NCBI RefSeq assembly: GCF_040151475.1
Contig: NZ_JBDKWG010000142.1
Location: 1-64,000 of the forward strand
Direction: 5' to 3'
Source of the DNA: CAXBNB01 sp040151475
Lineage (GTDB): Bacteria > Bacteroidota > Bacteroidia > Cytophagales > Cyclobacteriaceae
DNA: 64,000 bases
Both the position numbers and the translations under genes were made by a program. The notes under the pieces are model-generated. The model saw only the letters and a program-made list of their open reading frames with translations, was not told the DNA's origin and ran no database searches. This document shows positions 34,070 through 44,268 of this stretch, piece by piece; position 1 is the first letter of the stretch; each line of letters opens with the position of its first letter.

Positions 34070-37000
34070 ATGATCACCAGAAAAAAATCCCATGTTTTTT
34101 TAATAAACGGATTGTTCCTCATTACATCAGCTTTCCCATTAATTCTAATGGCACAAACCACCTCCTGGATAGGTGGCACTAATACCAGGTGGCGAACGGC
34201 TTCCAACTGGACCAGCGGAGTTCCCAATGAAACAACTGATGTCATCATTGGTGATGCTAACTTCACAGGCCCCAATCAGCCAGAATTGAGAAATGGAAGC
34301 GGAGGGGGTGAATGTAACTCTTTAACCGTTGGAAATGGATCCATTTCATCAACGTTAACCATACATGATGGCATAGACATACATGGTACTATTACTATTG
34401 GCTCAATGGGTATAGTTGATGATGACGGGGGGAGAATGACCATTTCCGGGGACTGGATAAACTCAGGAAGCTATAATGCAAGTGGGAGCAATCGGCGTGT
34501 TTACTTCGATGGTGCTACGCAAATTATTGGGGGGACTTCAGTAACTGATTTCGAACGGCTCTATATCAACTCATCAAGTATGGTAACCCTTGCCCAAAAT
34601 GTAATTACATCAAACTTCATCAGTTTGAGCGGCATTTTAAACCCGGTAAATTTTCAGGTAACAGGCACAGGCGATATTGATATTGAAACAGGTGGTGTAC
34701 TTAAAGTAATGGCCTCCACTTTAGCCGGGAATTATGCAAATTCAGGAAGCATAGATTCTAACACTAATTCATCGGTGGTAGATTATGCTGCCACCAGTAT
34801 CAACCAGTCCATTTCCAACTCCATCTCATACAGGGATTTAACCATTAGTGGGGCAATGACAAAGTCCTTGGTTGGAAATACTACCATACAGAGTGATTTG
34901 AGTATCGATGGTGGCACAATGGATTTGGGAGGCTTTACTGCCAACCACAGTAGTTCCGGAGGGTCGCTTACAATAGCATCAGGGGCTACATTGAAAATCG
35001 GTGGCACCAACTCTTTCCCAAGCAATTATACATCGCACACCCTCGCCACTACCAGCACAGTGGAATACAGCGGAGGTAACCAAAGCGTGAGCAATGAAAT
35101 TTACGGAAATTTAACACTGAGCAGCACTAGTGGTACAATTACTAAAACCATGCCCGGTACTGCGCTGACAGTTGCCAGAGATTTCACAACATCCGTAACG
35201 GGCGGAACCTTGGGTTTTACAGCAGGAAACAATATCACGGTTTTGGGCAATATCACATTAGGATCCTCCACCACATTCAACGGCTCTACATTCACTCATA
35301 GTACAAACGGAAACTGGACAAACAATGGTACTTTTAATGGTTGTGGGGGAAGCTTCAATTTCAATGGTTCTACATCCCTGATCAGCGGATTCGGAACGAA
35401 CAATTTTGGGAATGTTATAATAAATGGAAGTGGAACCATACTTCACGAAAACACTTCTTTGTCCTTGTGCGGGAACTTTTCCACCACAGGAGGTGGGTCT
35501 TTTACCCAAACACCCGGCGGCACTGGAAATTTCACCATGACAACAGCTTCCTCTTCTTCCATTTCAGGCTCAAATATCATATTCAATAACCTGATAACCA
35601 GTGGGGCTGGCACAATATCCACATCTTCATCATTCACTATTGCAGGGAACTTAACAGCAAATGGCACATTAACAGCATCAGCGGGTACAATACTATTTTC
35701 AGGATCTGGAAAAACAATTTCAGGAACAGCTAGCATACAACTCAATGCACTCACTATTACAGGCTCATTATCCACTGCGCGTGATCTCTTATTATCATCA
35801 AACCTCAATGTTTTAGGGTCGTTTACGGCAACTGCAGGGCAAATCACTTTCAATGGTACTTCTACCCTGTCAGGTACTGCCAATATTTTCGATATTCGAA
35901 TTACTAGTAGTGGAACGCTCCTAATGGGTTCAAACTCGATACTGGGAATTGCTGCTACAGTAACCTTTGATGGAGGTGGCGTCTTTAATGCCACAGCCAA
36001 TGTCCCCAATACAGTCAACTACAACAGTAGTAGCGGGGCACAATCATTGGTGTTCCCTACTTTCGATAATTTGATAGTTTCAGGTGGAAATACAAAAACC
36101 CCTCCATCAGCCCTTACAATTAATGGAAACTTCACTATTGGCTCAAGTACAACTTTTGATGGAAGTACATATACCCACAATTTAAGTGGGAACTGGGTCA
36201 ATAATGGCACATTTACCATGGGCACTTCTACGATTCAACTGACGGGAAACAATGATGTTAGTTTGACTGGTGCAACAACCTTTAATAACCTGACAGTAAA
36301 TAAAGGTGCATCTAATAAAGTCACTATGATCAACAACATGAATGTGGATAACCTGGCCATGACTTCAGGAAGCATGAGAACTGGCTCAAATACCTTAACA
36401 ATTACTTCCAGCAGGACTGGAAATGGCATCATAATAGGGACAATCACTCGGACTCACAGTTATACAACCGGCATCAATTATGACTTTGAAGGGCCAAACA
36501 ATTTTATCAATTTTTCCTCCATCACAGGAACAATCACTTCAATTACCATGGTTGTGTCTTCAGGGGCCAACGTACTATTTCCTTCGGCTGCAAGTGCCAA
36601 CAGAACCTATAATATCACTGTAACGGGAGCTTCGGCACATTTGGCAACTTTGAGACTGCACTATGAACAAGTAGAGTTGAATGGAAATGTGGAAACAGAA
36701 ATGACCATATGGAACTATGGAGGTAGCCTTCCATGGAGTGACAATGGAAAAAATACCAATGATGCCACCGACAATTGGTTAGACATAACAGGGGTCAGCG
36801 CATTGACAGATTTATGGACTTTATCAGAAGGTGTTATCAAGTATAGCTGGAATGGATCAGCCAGTACAGACTGGTCTGGCACAAGCAACTGGACACCAAA
36901 TGGAACGCCTACAAGTGTTGATGTTGTGCACATAGGCGATCTTTCATTTACAAACCAACCCACACTAAGCACATCTTCCAACATTAAAAAAATATATTTT

Positions 37001-40000
37001 CAATCCACTACTCCCAGTACGCTTACTCTGGGTTCTGGTGGAGATCTCACAGTTCAGGGAAACATAGATGGGCTATGGAGCGGTGATGCCGTACATACAA
37101 TTGATGTAGGCAGCCAAACCCTTGTTACGCTTAGCAATATAGTATTGAGCAATGGGGTTTCAAACCAAAAAATCGATATCCAGGCCAGTACCGGGCTCAT
37201 TGATATAGCGGGCTCATTGACACAAAGCGCAGGGGCTGATATTACCTTTTCTGATGCCGCGAGCCTCAATATAGGGGGGGATTTTAATTATGTAAGTGGA
37301 AGTTTCACTCCTTCCACTTCGACCGTAACACTCAATGGAACGGATGATCAACAAGTAGGAGGAGTAACATTTTATAATTTGGATATTGATAAAGCATCAG
37401 GAACTGCGCTTATAAATGCTTCAACCACTGTAAACAATGACCTGAATATTTCCACAGGTGGCCAGACGGATGTTAATTCCACATTAACTGTTGCTGGCAA
37501 TATTGATATTGGTACTAGTACCACGTTGAATTTTCCTGGAAGTACCACGCTAAACATCAGTGGGAACTGGATTCAAAGTGGCACATTTATTCCCGGATCG
37601 GGAACGGTTGTCTTTAATGGTACAGGATCGCAAACAACCGTTGCGACTACTTATAACAACATAACTATCAACAAGGCAAGCGGAACCTTCAGCTTGCTTG
37701 GAGACCTTACTATCAATGGAAATGTTGATATTCAAAGTGGCACGGTAGAAGTATCCACATTTGATGTGAACCGGAGTACCCTTGGTGGAATAGCTTCATT
37801 GGGAGCCGGGGCAACTACACTATTTGGCGGCAGCAGTGTCCAAATAAGCAATTTTTCCGATCTCATTGCTGATCCTACAAGTACCATAGAGTATTATACA
37901 AGCTCTCCCCGTGTCATTTTGCCCATTACATACGGAAACCTGATCCTGTCAAATGGAGGAGCAAACGCCAAAACCATGATAGGGCCAACCACAGTGGCCG
38001 GTAACTTAACCGTAAATAGTGGAGCCACATTAACAGCCCCATCAACTACCCTTACTTTAGAGGGGGACTTTACAATGGACGGCACTTTCAACCCATCCAC
38101 GGGAACAGTAGTATATGCCGGCACCAGTAATATAAACGGGTCAATTACCTATAACGACATTGTGACAAGTGGCACAGTGGACATGGTAAACGGGGACGCC
38201 ACCATAAACGGGGACTTTGTGGTAACTGCCACCGGGGATTTTGATGCCGGAAATAATACCATTGTATCCTTCGGAGATGTTACCAATTCCGGTATTCTAA
38301 GTTCTAGCGGCACAACTACTTTTAGCGGCACACAGGTTCAAACGATCAGGCTGATTAATGCGGTAAGCTCCGCATCAACAGGGGTCATCAATTTCAACGG
38401 AACGGTTTCCCCAATATTAAATTCGACATCATCCCCTACGTTCGCTACCGTTAATATCAACAACACCGCTCCTATTACGGCATCCCAATCCTGGACAGTG
38501 GCCGTGGCTATAAACGTTGACGCCAGTGCTACATGGAACGGAGGAGCTTTAGACCATTTCTTTTTACGGCATTTTACCAACAACGGTATCGTTACCAGTA
38601 GCGGGATTTTATCATTTCTTCCTACCGCTACTACAGCCAATGTGGATTTGGGGACTAATTTCAGCTCTACCGGAACTGTGAACTTTGGTGGCAATCAGCA
38701 AATCAATTTATCCCAGGCTACAGGTGCATTTGAGTCCGTTACTATTTCAAATACGAATGGTGCCGGCATCACACCCGCAATAGGATGGGACATCTCCCAG
38801 GACATGCTGATCACTGCCGGCGCACAACTAAACGGGGGCGCATTGAGCCATACAATTTCTGGCGAATGGAACAATAATGGCACTTTTGATGGACAAAGCT
38901 CTACCGTTACTTTTAACAGCACTGTCGGTACAGATGCCATTTTAGGGTCTGGCACAAACAATTTCCATAATTTGGTTTTCGACACCAATACCAGCATGGA
39001 TATCATTGCCGATATTTCGGCAAGTGGCAATTTCACAAATGATGCCACAGCGTTGCAAATGATAGACCAGGCAGTTTCATTTACAGGATCTGGCCTTTCC
39101 GTTTTGAATGGTGGCACTACCACCATTTTTGACGATTTGGAGCTAAACAAGAGCAGCAATAATCTACAGCTTAATACCAATGCGACAGTAGCCGGTTCTT
39201 TGATACTCACAGATGGCGTTTTGGATTTAAACACCAATACGTTGATGTTAAGCAACCCGGATGCTGGCGCAGTATCCCGAACTAACGGCTACATATTGAG
39301 TGAAAACACCTCTTTTAACAGTAGCGTGGCTTGGGCTATCGGTACTGATGTTACCGAACATAGCTTTCCCTTTGGAAATGCTTCCGGGGATTATATCCCT
39401 TTTGTGTTTGAACTCAACAGTGGCGATGCAGGCCTGGTGACAGTAGCAACATATGGTACAGGTGCAGATAACCTGCCATGGCCTCCAGGTATAACAGGGC
39501 TTAATGACGAATCTGGTAATGAAAACAGTGAAAATACCGTAGATCGGTTTTATAATATCAACCTCAGTGGTGAAAGTAGCCCAGACGCAGACATCACTTT
39601 CAATGCAAGTGCTGTGGAAGTGGGGACTATCTCAACACTACAGGGACAAAAATGGAGCGGTGGATGGCAAGCTCCCCTTCCAGGACAAACACCAGGGGCA
39701 ACCTCAGTCATGATACCTGGAGTAACGAGCTTTAGTACCTGGGCCATTTCCGGAAACAGCAGCCCCTTGCCTGTAGAGTTGCTCCATTTTTCAGCAATCC
39801 AGATTGAGGATGGGGTATTAGTTGAATGGGAAACTGCTTCTGAACTGAATAATGATTATTTTGAAGTATACAAATCACTAAATGGCAAAGATTTTTATTC
39901 CATTTACAAGACTGATGGAGCTGGAACCACATCTGCCCATAATAGCTATTCTTTCAAGGATTTCAATTTATCAAGGAACGGTTTGGTTTATTATTATCTA

Positions 40001-40318
40001 AAACAAGTGGACTATGACGGGACAAGCACAAAAAGCTATACTGTAATTGTAGATGTAAATAAAATAGGCCTTCCACTGACTGTTTACCCCAACCCTGCCA
40101 GCGATATTTTATACCTCCATTTGGACAAAGAATTTACAGGTGATATTAATACTGAATTGTATGATGCTCTTGGAAATATGATCGTCCGTCGGTTAATTAC
40201 AAACAATGAAAGTCATAAAGAGTCAGAAATTAATGTCGACGGCCTTAGCCCCGGCATTTACATCCTGAAAGTATATTCAAGGTCGATTTCGAAATCTGTG
40301 AAAGTATTGATCAACTGA
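34070..40318 (+). CDS. Giant type IX-secreted repeat protein with sorting domain
   Basis: The 2082-residue protein has a signal peptide ending near LILMAQ (residue 29), then two copies of a 'W-G-x-x-S-T-x-W-x-x-x-x-N-W' opening (SWIGGTNTRWRTASNW near 32; YSWNGSASTDWSG near 925). Long Ser/Thr/Gly/Asn-rich beta-helix-like repeats use phrases such as GNWTNNGTF, GNWVNNGTF and GEWNNNGTF with 'YNNITINKASG'. At about 1898 the LPVELLHF-type domain begins (EWETASELNNDYFEVYKS), and the last ~80 residues (VYPNPASDILYL, LSPGIYILKVYS) are a type A T9SS C-terminal sorting domain. It is a probable surface adhesin or matrix protein; no enzymatic motif is visible. Confidence 0.88.
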   Translation: MITRKKSHVFLINGLFLITSAFPLILMAQTTSWIGGTNTRWRTASNWTSGVPNETTDVIIGDANFTGPNQPELRNGSGGGECNSLTVGNGSISSTLTIHDGIDIHGTITIGSMGIVDDDGGRMTISGDWINSGSYNASGSNRRVYFDGATQIIGGTSVTDFERLYINSSSMVTLAQNVITSNFISLSGILNPVNFQVTGTGDIDIETGGVLKVMASTLAGNYANSGSIDSNTNSSVVDYAATSINQSISNSISYRDLTISGAMTKSLVGNTTIQSDLSIDGGTMDLGGFTANHSSSGGSLTIASGATLKIGGTNSFPSNYTSHTLATTSTVEYSGGNQSVSNEIYGNLTLSSTSGTITKTMPGTALTVARDFTTSVTGGTLGFTAGNNITVLGNITLGSSTTFNGSTFTHSTNGNWTNNGTFNGCGGSFNFNGSTSLISGFGTNNFGNVIINGSGTILHENTSLSLCGNFSTTGGGSFTQTPGGTGNFTMTTASSSSISGSNIIFNNLITSGAGTISTSSSFTIAGNLTANGTLTASAGTILFSGSGKTISGTASIQLNALTITGSLSTARDLLLSSNLNVLGSFTATAGQITFNGTSTLSGTANIFDIRITSSGTLLMGSNSILGIAATVTFDGGGVFNATANVPNTVNYNSSSGAQSLVFPTFDNLIVSGGNTKTPPSALTINGNFTIGSSTTFDGSTYTHNLSGNWVNNGTFTMGTSTIQLTGNNDVSLTGATTFNNLTVNKGASNKVTMINNMNVDNLAMTSGSMRTGSNTLTITSSRTGNGIIIGTITRTHSYTTGINYDFEGPNNFINFSSITGTITSITMVVSSGANVLFPSAASANRTYNITVTGASAHLATLRLHYEQVELNGNVETEMTIWNYGGSLPWSDNGKNTNDATDNWLDITGVSALTDLWTLSEGVIKYSWNGSASTDWSGTSNWTPNGTPTSVDVVHIGDLSFTNQPTLSTSSNIKKIYFQSTTPSTLTLGSGGDLTVQGNIDGLWSGDAVHTIDVGSQTLVTLSNIVLSNGVSNQKIDIQASTGLIDIAGSLTQSAGADITFSDAASLNIGGDFNYVSGSFTPSTSTVTLNGTDDQQVGGVTFYNLDIDKASGTALINASTTVNNDLNISTGGQTDVNSTLTVAGNIDIGTSTTLNFPGSTTLNISGNWIQSGTFIPGSGTVVFNGTGSQTTVATTYNNITINKASGTFSLLGDLTINGNVDIQSGTVEVSTFDVNRSTLGGIASLGAGATTLFGGSSVQISNFSDLIADPTSTIEYYTSSPRVILPITYGNLILSNGGANAKTMIGPTTVAGNLTVNSGATLTAPSTTLTLEGDFTMDGTFNPSTGTVVYAGTSNINGSITYNDIVTSGTVDMVNGDATINGDFVVTATGDFDAGNNTIVSFGDVTNSGILSSSGTTTFSGTQVQTIRLINAVSSASTGVINFNGTVSPILNSTSSPTFATVNINNTAPITASQSWTVAVAINVDASATWNGGALDHFFLRHFTNNGIVTSSGILSFLPTATTANVDLGTNFSSTGTVNFGGNQQINLSQATGAFESVTISNTNGAGITPAIGWDISQDMLITAGAQLNGGALSHTISGEWNNNGTFDGQSSTVTFNSTVGTDAILGSGTNNFHNLVFDTNTSMDIIADISASGNFTNDATALQMIDQAVSFTGSGLSVLNGGTTTIFDDLELNKSSNNLQLNTNATVAGSLILTDGVLDLNTNTLMLSNPDAGAVSRTNGYILSENTSFNSSVAWAIGTDVTEHSFPFGNASGDYIPFVFELNSGDAGLVTVATYGTGADNLPWPPGITGLNDESGNENSENTVDRFYNINLSGESSPDADITFNASAVEVGTISTLQGQKWSGGWQAPLPGQTPGATSVMIPGVTSFSTWAISGNSSPLPVELLHFSAIQIEDGVLVEWETASELNNDYFEVYKSLNGKDFYSIYKTDGAGTTSAHNSYSFKDFNLSRNGLVYYYLKQVDYDGTSTKSYTVIVDVNKIGLPLTVYPNPASDILYLHLDKEFTGDINTELYDALGNMIVRRLITNNESHKESEINVDGLSPGIYILKVYSRSISKSVKVLIN

Positions 40319-40731
40319 CTTTAAATACCCATAAGCATATTATCAATGCATCCTGTACCCTCGAACTGTTCGAATAACCACTTTACTTTGATAATATCTA
40401 ACCCAGTAAGGTGCTCACTGAACAACCATATGGTACTAGTATCAGAAATGTCAGCAGCTATGGTCACAAAAAACGAATATTTGGATGGATATGAAATCAA
40501 TGAAACCGGGAGAAACTACTTTTCCATACAATACACATCAACAATTTTTCCATTTATTGTACCTGCATTTTTTATGGCATCCAACCCTGTTTCAGTATCT
40601 CTCCCTCCCTGTAACATCAAATACTGTATTTGACTAGCCTTCTAAATACATACAACATAAGTAGGTTGTAAAAAACAAACAATGTGCTTAAAGGGTTTTA
40701 GTCGAGCAGGTTTCATTTAAACTATAATTAT
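40319..40731. other. Non-coding gap after the giant gene
   Basis: This 413-bp stretch lies between the giant gene and the minus-strand lipoprotein gene. It contains only a 95-codon open frame (40346-40633) with no recognisable features and a 13-bp palindrome TCGAACTGTTCGA at 40361-40373. I see no terminator or RNA. Confidence 0.5.
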
Positions 40732-41940
40732 CTATTCTACCTTAATTCCTTGATGCCATCTGCTCCAATTGGAGTAAAACCCTTCTGTATTTTTTTGACG
40801 TACCCGACTGTAATAAATTTCACCGGAACTAAGGGCGGTTTTGCCTTCCAGACTTCCCGAAAAAACTCCATTGGAGCTATCTACTACTACCTTTTCTTCG
40901 GTTCCTAAAAAGCTAGATTTATACACCACATCATTTCCTTCATAGTCAGAAGCAAGTTCTACTTCCCAGCCAGCTAATTCACCAGCTCCAAAATATGGTG
41001 TTTTGTAAAGTGTCGGATTAGATGGTGAAATAACCGGACCGATCGGGTTTGTTGAGATCACAAAATTATCAAACCAACGACTCTGAGTTTTTACAGCCCC
41101 ACCGTTCCAATAGGATTCTAAAAAGACTGCATTTACACCATGCTGGGTATAACTGCCTCTAAAATTCAGGTTTTTCCTCTCCGTTTCCAACCGACCATCA
41201 ATCCACAGCTGGTTCTCTCCATCGTCCATTCCAGGGGTATTTAGCTTCACCCTGCATTCTACCAAAACCCAATACCCTGACTCGCCAGTGGAGGAGATTT
41301 TAAAGTCAGATACCGGTTGATTTCCCAACCAGCTAAGGTTATCAAAATCATTGTATTTCGTTGTTTTAATTTTATCGGTTTGTCCATCTACCCCGCGTGC
41401 TGGGTCGAGTGTGATCCCCGCATCTTCATCGGAACCATTCCAAACATGCGCAATCATGGCTTGTTGCCAATTGTCAGAAACAATGCTCGTCGCTCTGGAC
41501 ATTTTGAATGGAGACCCTTTCCACCCATGCTCATGTTTCACATACATTCTCCAATAAATTTCATCAAATTTTTGACCCGCTTTGACAACAGATGAACTGG
41601 CTGGAAAACCTCCAAAAGCAACCTGTCGATTGCCCCGGCCATCCACGGCTCCCTCATCAAATCCCATATCGGCTGACCCGCCATCTGTACCAAAATCTAC
41701 ATTGGTATCCACTATTCCTTTTTTACCGAAATATCCCTTATCTGATGAGAAATCATCATACCATATTGTACTTTGATCAGTTTCATGGCGTTGATCCTGA
41801 GCCATTTCAACAAAATCTATGCGTGGAACTTCAATCTTAAAAGAAATCTTTTCTTCGTCTGAGGGGTTCGAACCACTATCTCCACAACTCATCATTGCGA
41901 AAGGAGAAGTAAGAAGTATAAGGTTTATTAATCTAAGCAT
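40732..41940 (-). CDS. Jelly-roll-like lipoprotein of the glycan locus
   Basis: The 402-residue lipoprotein has lipobox MMSC at about residues 16-19. The body has patterns seen in concanavalin-like polysaccharide lyases and binding proteins: DEIYWRMYVKHEHGWKGSPF, WQQAMIAHVWNG, YWVLVECRVKLNTPG, NQLWIDGRLETERKNLNF and SRWFDNFVISTNPIGP. The C-terminal ~90 residues look like a fibronectin-type domain (ELASDYEGNDVVYKSS, YYSRVRQKNTEGFYSNWSRW). It is the last gene of the PUL-like locus, 128 bp after GH20. It could be a lyase or a surface glycan-binding protein; no catalytic residues can be assigned. Confidence 0.65.
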   Translation of the reverse strand: MLRLINLILLTSPFAMMSCGDSGSNPSDEEKISFKIEVPRIDFVEMAQDQRHETDQSTIWYDDFSSDKGYFGKKGIVDTNVDFGTDGGSADMGFDEGAVDGRGNRQVAFGGFPASSSVVKAGQKFDEIYWRMYVKHEHGWKGSPFKMSRATSIVSDNWQQAMIAHVWNGSDEDAGITLDPARGVDGQTDKIKTTKYNDFDNLSWLGNQPVSDFKISSTGESGYWVLVECRVKLNTPGMDDGENQLWIDGRLETERKNLNFRGSYTQHGVNAVFLESYWNGGAVKTQSRWFDNFVISTNPIGPVISPSNPTLYKTPYFGAGELAGWEVELASDYEGNDVVYKSSFLGTEEKVVVDSSNGVFSGSLEGKTALSSGEIYYSRVRQKNTEGFYSNWSRWHQGIKVE

Positions 41941-42068
41941 AACTTGTCTGTTTTTAAAGTGAGTAATTTTTAATGGATTCTGTTTGGAACAATCCTACAG
42001 AATAGATTTATTATAATTTTTTTGAAAATCACATTACTTCCTAATAAAGGATTATTTTCTCCTTTATG

Positions 42069-44222
42069 TCAATACTCTAGCTGAAAAGTCGTTCGGTATT
42101 TTTTCAGCTCTTGCAGATAACCTTCCATGTCGAGCAGCTGCTCGTCATAAATCAGGTAGCTCAAGTCTGCCGTTCTGTTGGCAAAATGACGGGAACGATC
42201 CATCTTAAAAAAGAATTTTTTATCAGGTGTGGAAAGCCCTTTTGGTAGGCGTGTTTTCTCCCAGGTTGTTACCAAATCGGTATATACTTTCTTTCTCCTT
42301 GCCAGGCTTTTCTCAATGATTGTCTCTGCTTTCACAAGATCGTTCTGTGCCTTCTTACGATCAATAAATGCATTTTTGTGCGCTTCAGTAATGGCGTATT
42401 CCAGATTTGATAAATCCTGATAAGTAAGGCAAGTATGATGAATCAATCTTGCAATAGATTCATACACTTCAAAATCATAAGCATGGTCAAGATTGAGGTT
42501 TTTGTTGGTGTCAATTATTTGCAGGGCACGCAACATCTTTTCGTTTTGTTGAGCTGATTTTTTGACTATATCCTTATACTCATTATTCCAATAGGGGTCA
42601 TATTCCAGGTATTGGCCTCTAGGTAAATCAGGCAAATGTGTCTTTCCAATATCTCCTGCATGCCATACGTGTCGCTCGAAAGTTTCGTAGTAATAATACG
42701 AGCCTTCATTGAGCAATTGATATAGTTCATTCATATCAACCACTTTTTCTCCGTAATAATTAGCAAAGAATGAATCTTCAAACTCCTCTAATCCGGGAGC
42801 TGCACCATTCCAGGAATATTGTGCGGAAGTCACAAAGCTGAGCATCCACATCTGATTGTGCAGCCCGGAATCGTCCCACGAGGTGTTGATCATGCCGTCG
42901 AATTCTGGTGACTTGGACCTGACAGAAAGAAAATCATACGAATTTTTCAAACTTCCTTCTAACAGTTCTCCTTTTTTCTTTTTGAAATGGTATGGAAGAA
43001 ATAAGGGTTCAATTCCTGGATTAGGATCATACATAAAAACTTCAAAACCCATCGCTTTTGATTCCTTAGCGTAATTGAACTCTGATGAATAATCATAACT
43101 CTCGGTCAGCACCAAATTCGTATTTGGTTTCATATTTTTTATGGGTGACTTACCCAATTTCCATCCCATTGGCCTTTCCCAAACCATTACTTTTCTTCTT
43201 TTTTCAAGATGCTCTGCCGCTTTATTGATGAATAAATGATACAATCCACTGTTTCCAATTTCCTTTGCTTTTGCCTGACATTTATGGCAAGCCCCTAGCT
43301 CGTAGGTCTCATCTGATCCAATGTGAATGTATTTCGAGCCGGGTGTGGCTTTGATCGCCTCATCCCATAGGTCGAACATAAGGTCATAAGTGCCCTCTTC
43401 CAACGGGCAAAACTCCCAGTCTGACCCTTCTACTTCTCTCAGTTCTTGGTGCTGAGGCCATTTCAATATAAAACTCACATGACCCAGACCTTGAACCAAG
43501 GGAGTCAGTTCGATGTGGTACTCTTTGGCATAGTGCGTGAACTCCTGCATCTCTTCAATGGTAAATGCTCCGGGAGCGCCAACTTCTGGGTGGCTTTCGT
43601 AAGCGAGTTTGTCTTCCCACTCCCACACCAACATGTTAATTTTATACTTTGCTAAGTCTCTGATGAAGTCTTTCACATAGCTACCTTTGTCCTGATGGTG
43701 TTTCGTATCATAATGGGCAGCCCTTATTTTTATATCCGGCCAATCGGTAATTTCCATACCTGGCACTATCAAATTGCCTCTGGTCTTTTTGATCAGTTGG
43801 AAAAAAGTCTGAACCCCGTAAAACAACCCGTCTTCATCTTTGGCACTAATGATTAGAGTATCACGATTCGTTGATAAAATGTATCCTTGTTCAGCCAATG
43901 ATTTGGGACCTCCTTTCCTTGTCAAAAGCACATTGCACTCCCCTTTGCTTTCAGAAATCACCGTTTTGACTTCCCACTTTCCTTCCAACTCACTTTTAAG
44001 CATTTCTGCGGTTTTACGATCTATGGTGGAAGCATTTTTATCCAACACAATATTGACTGTACTTTTCAATACAAACTCATTTCCTCCAAGCACTACTTGC
44101 TGTGGATAGGGGATGACATGAAGTCCAAGATCAGAAAGTTCTGAGGCCAAACTGTTTTGAAATGGACTGGTTGCAAGCAATAGTGTGAAAACCATGCATG
44201 CTAATGTTCTGTATATTTTCAT
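42069..44222 (-). CDS. Glycoside hydrolase family 20 beta-N-acetylhexosaminidase
   Basis: The 717-residue protein has a signal peptide, an N-terminal GH20b-type domain (LHVIPYPQQVVLGGNEFVL, GYILSTNRDTLIISAKDEDG) and a GH20 barrel. The barrel has ITDWPDIKIRAAHYDTKHH and the catalytic Asp-Glu pair in HIGSDETYE at about residues 299-307, followed by a downstream Trp region SWDDSGLHNQMW. The enzymes use substrate-assisted catalysis to remove terminal N-acetylhexosamine. A helical C-terminal ~190 residues follows the barrel. It is the clearest clue to the glycan: one with GlcNAc or GalNAc ends. Confidence 0.88.
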   Translation of the reverse strand: MKIYRTLACMVFTLLLATSPFQNSLASELSDLGLHVIPYPQQVVLGGNEFVLKSTVNIVLDKNASTIDRKTAEMLKSELEGKWEVKTVISESKGECNVLLTRKGGPKSLAEQGYILSTNRDTLIISAKDEDGLFYGVQTFFQLIKKTRGNLIVPGMEITDWPDIKIRAAHYDTKHHQDKGSYVKDFIRDLAKYKINMLVWEWEDKLAYESHPEVGAPGAFTIEEMQEFTHYAKEYHIELTPLVQGLGHVSFILKWPQHQELREVEGSDWEFCPLEEGTYDLMFDLWDEAIKATPGSKYIHIGSDETYELGACHKCQAKAKEIGNSGLYHLFINKAAEHLEKRRKVMVWERPMGWKLGKSPIKNMKPNTNLVLTESYDYSSEFNYAKESKAMGFEVFMYDPNPGIEPLFLPYHFKKKKGELLEGSLKNSYDFLSVRSKSPEFDGMINTSWDDSGLHNQMWMLSFVTSAQYSWNGAAPGLEEFEDSFFANYYGEKVVDMNELYQLLNEGSYYYYETFERHVWHAGDIGKTHLPDLPRGQYLEYDPYWNNEYKDIVKKSAQQNEKMLRALQIIDTNKNLNLDHAYDFEVYESIARLIHHTCLTYQDLSNLEYAITEAHKNAFIDRKKAQNDLVKAETIIEKSLARRKKVYTDLVTTWEKTRLPKGLSTPDKKFFFKMDRSRHFANRTADLSYLIYDEQLLDMEGYLQELKKYRTTFQLEY

Positions 44223-44268
44223 ATTCTTTTCTTTTTTTAAGAGACCTAAACCTGATGGGAAGGTCTTA

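Noticed and set aside
35443..36018. 191-codon minus-strand frame opposite the giant gene, and many similar antisense frames up to about 39750
   Set aside because: The Ser/Thr/Asn/Gly-rich codons of the real plus-strand gene create long antisense frames rich in Pro/Val. They have no family features.
40346..40633. 95-codon open frame after the giant gene
   Set aside because: No recognisable motif, composition or promoter; a low-complexity C-terminus rich in Pro/Val/Ser reads like a chance frame in the gap.
41855..41885. GGGTTCGAACC-like tRNA T-arm string
   Set aside because: It lies inside the lipoprotein coding sequence (codons for GSNPSDE) and has no acceptor or anticodon arm around it.
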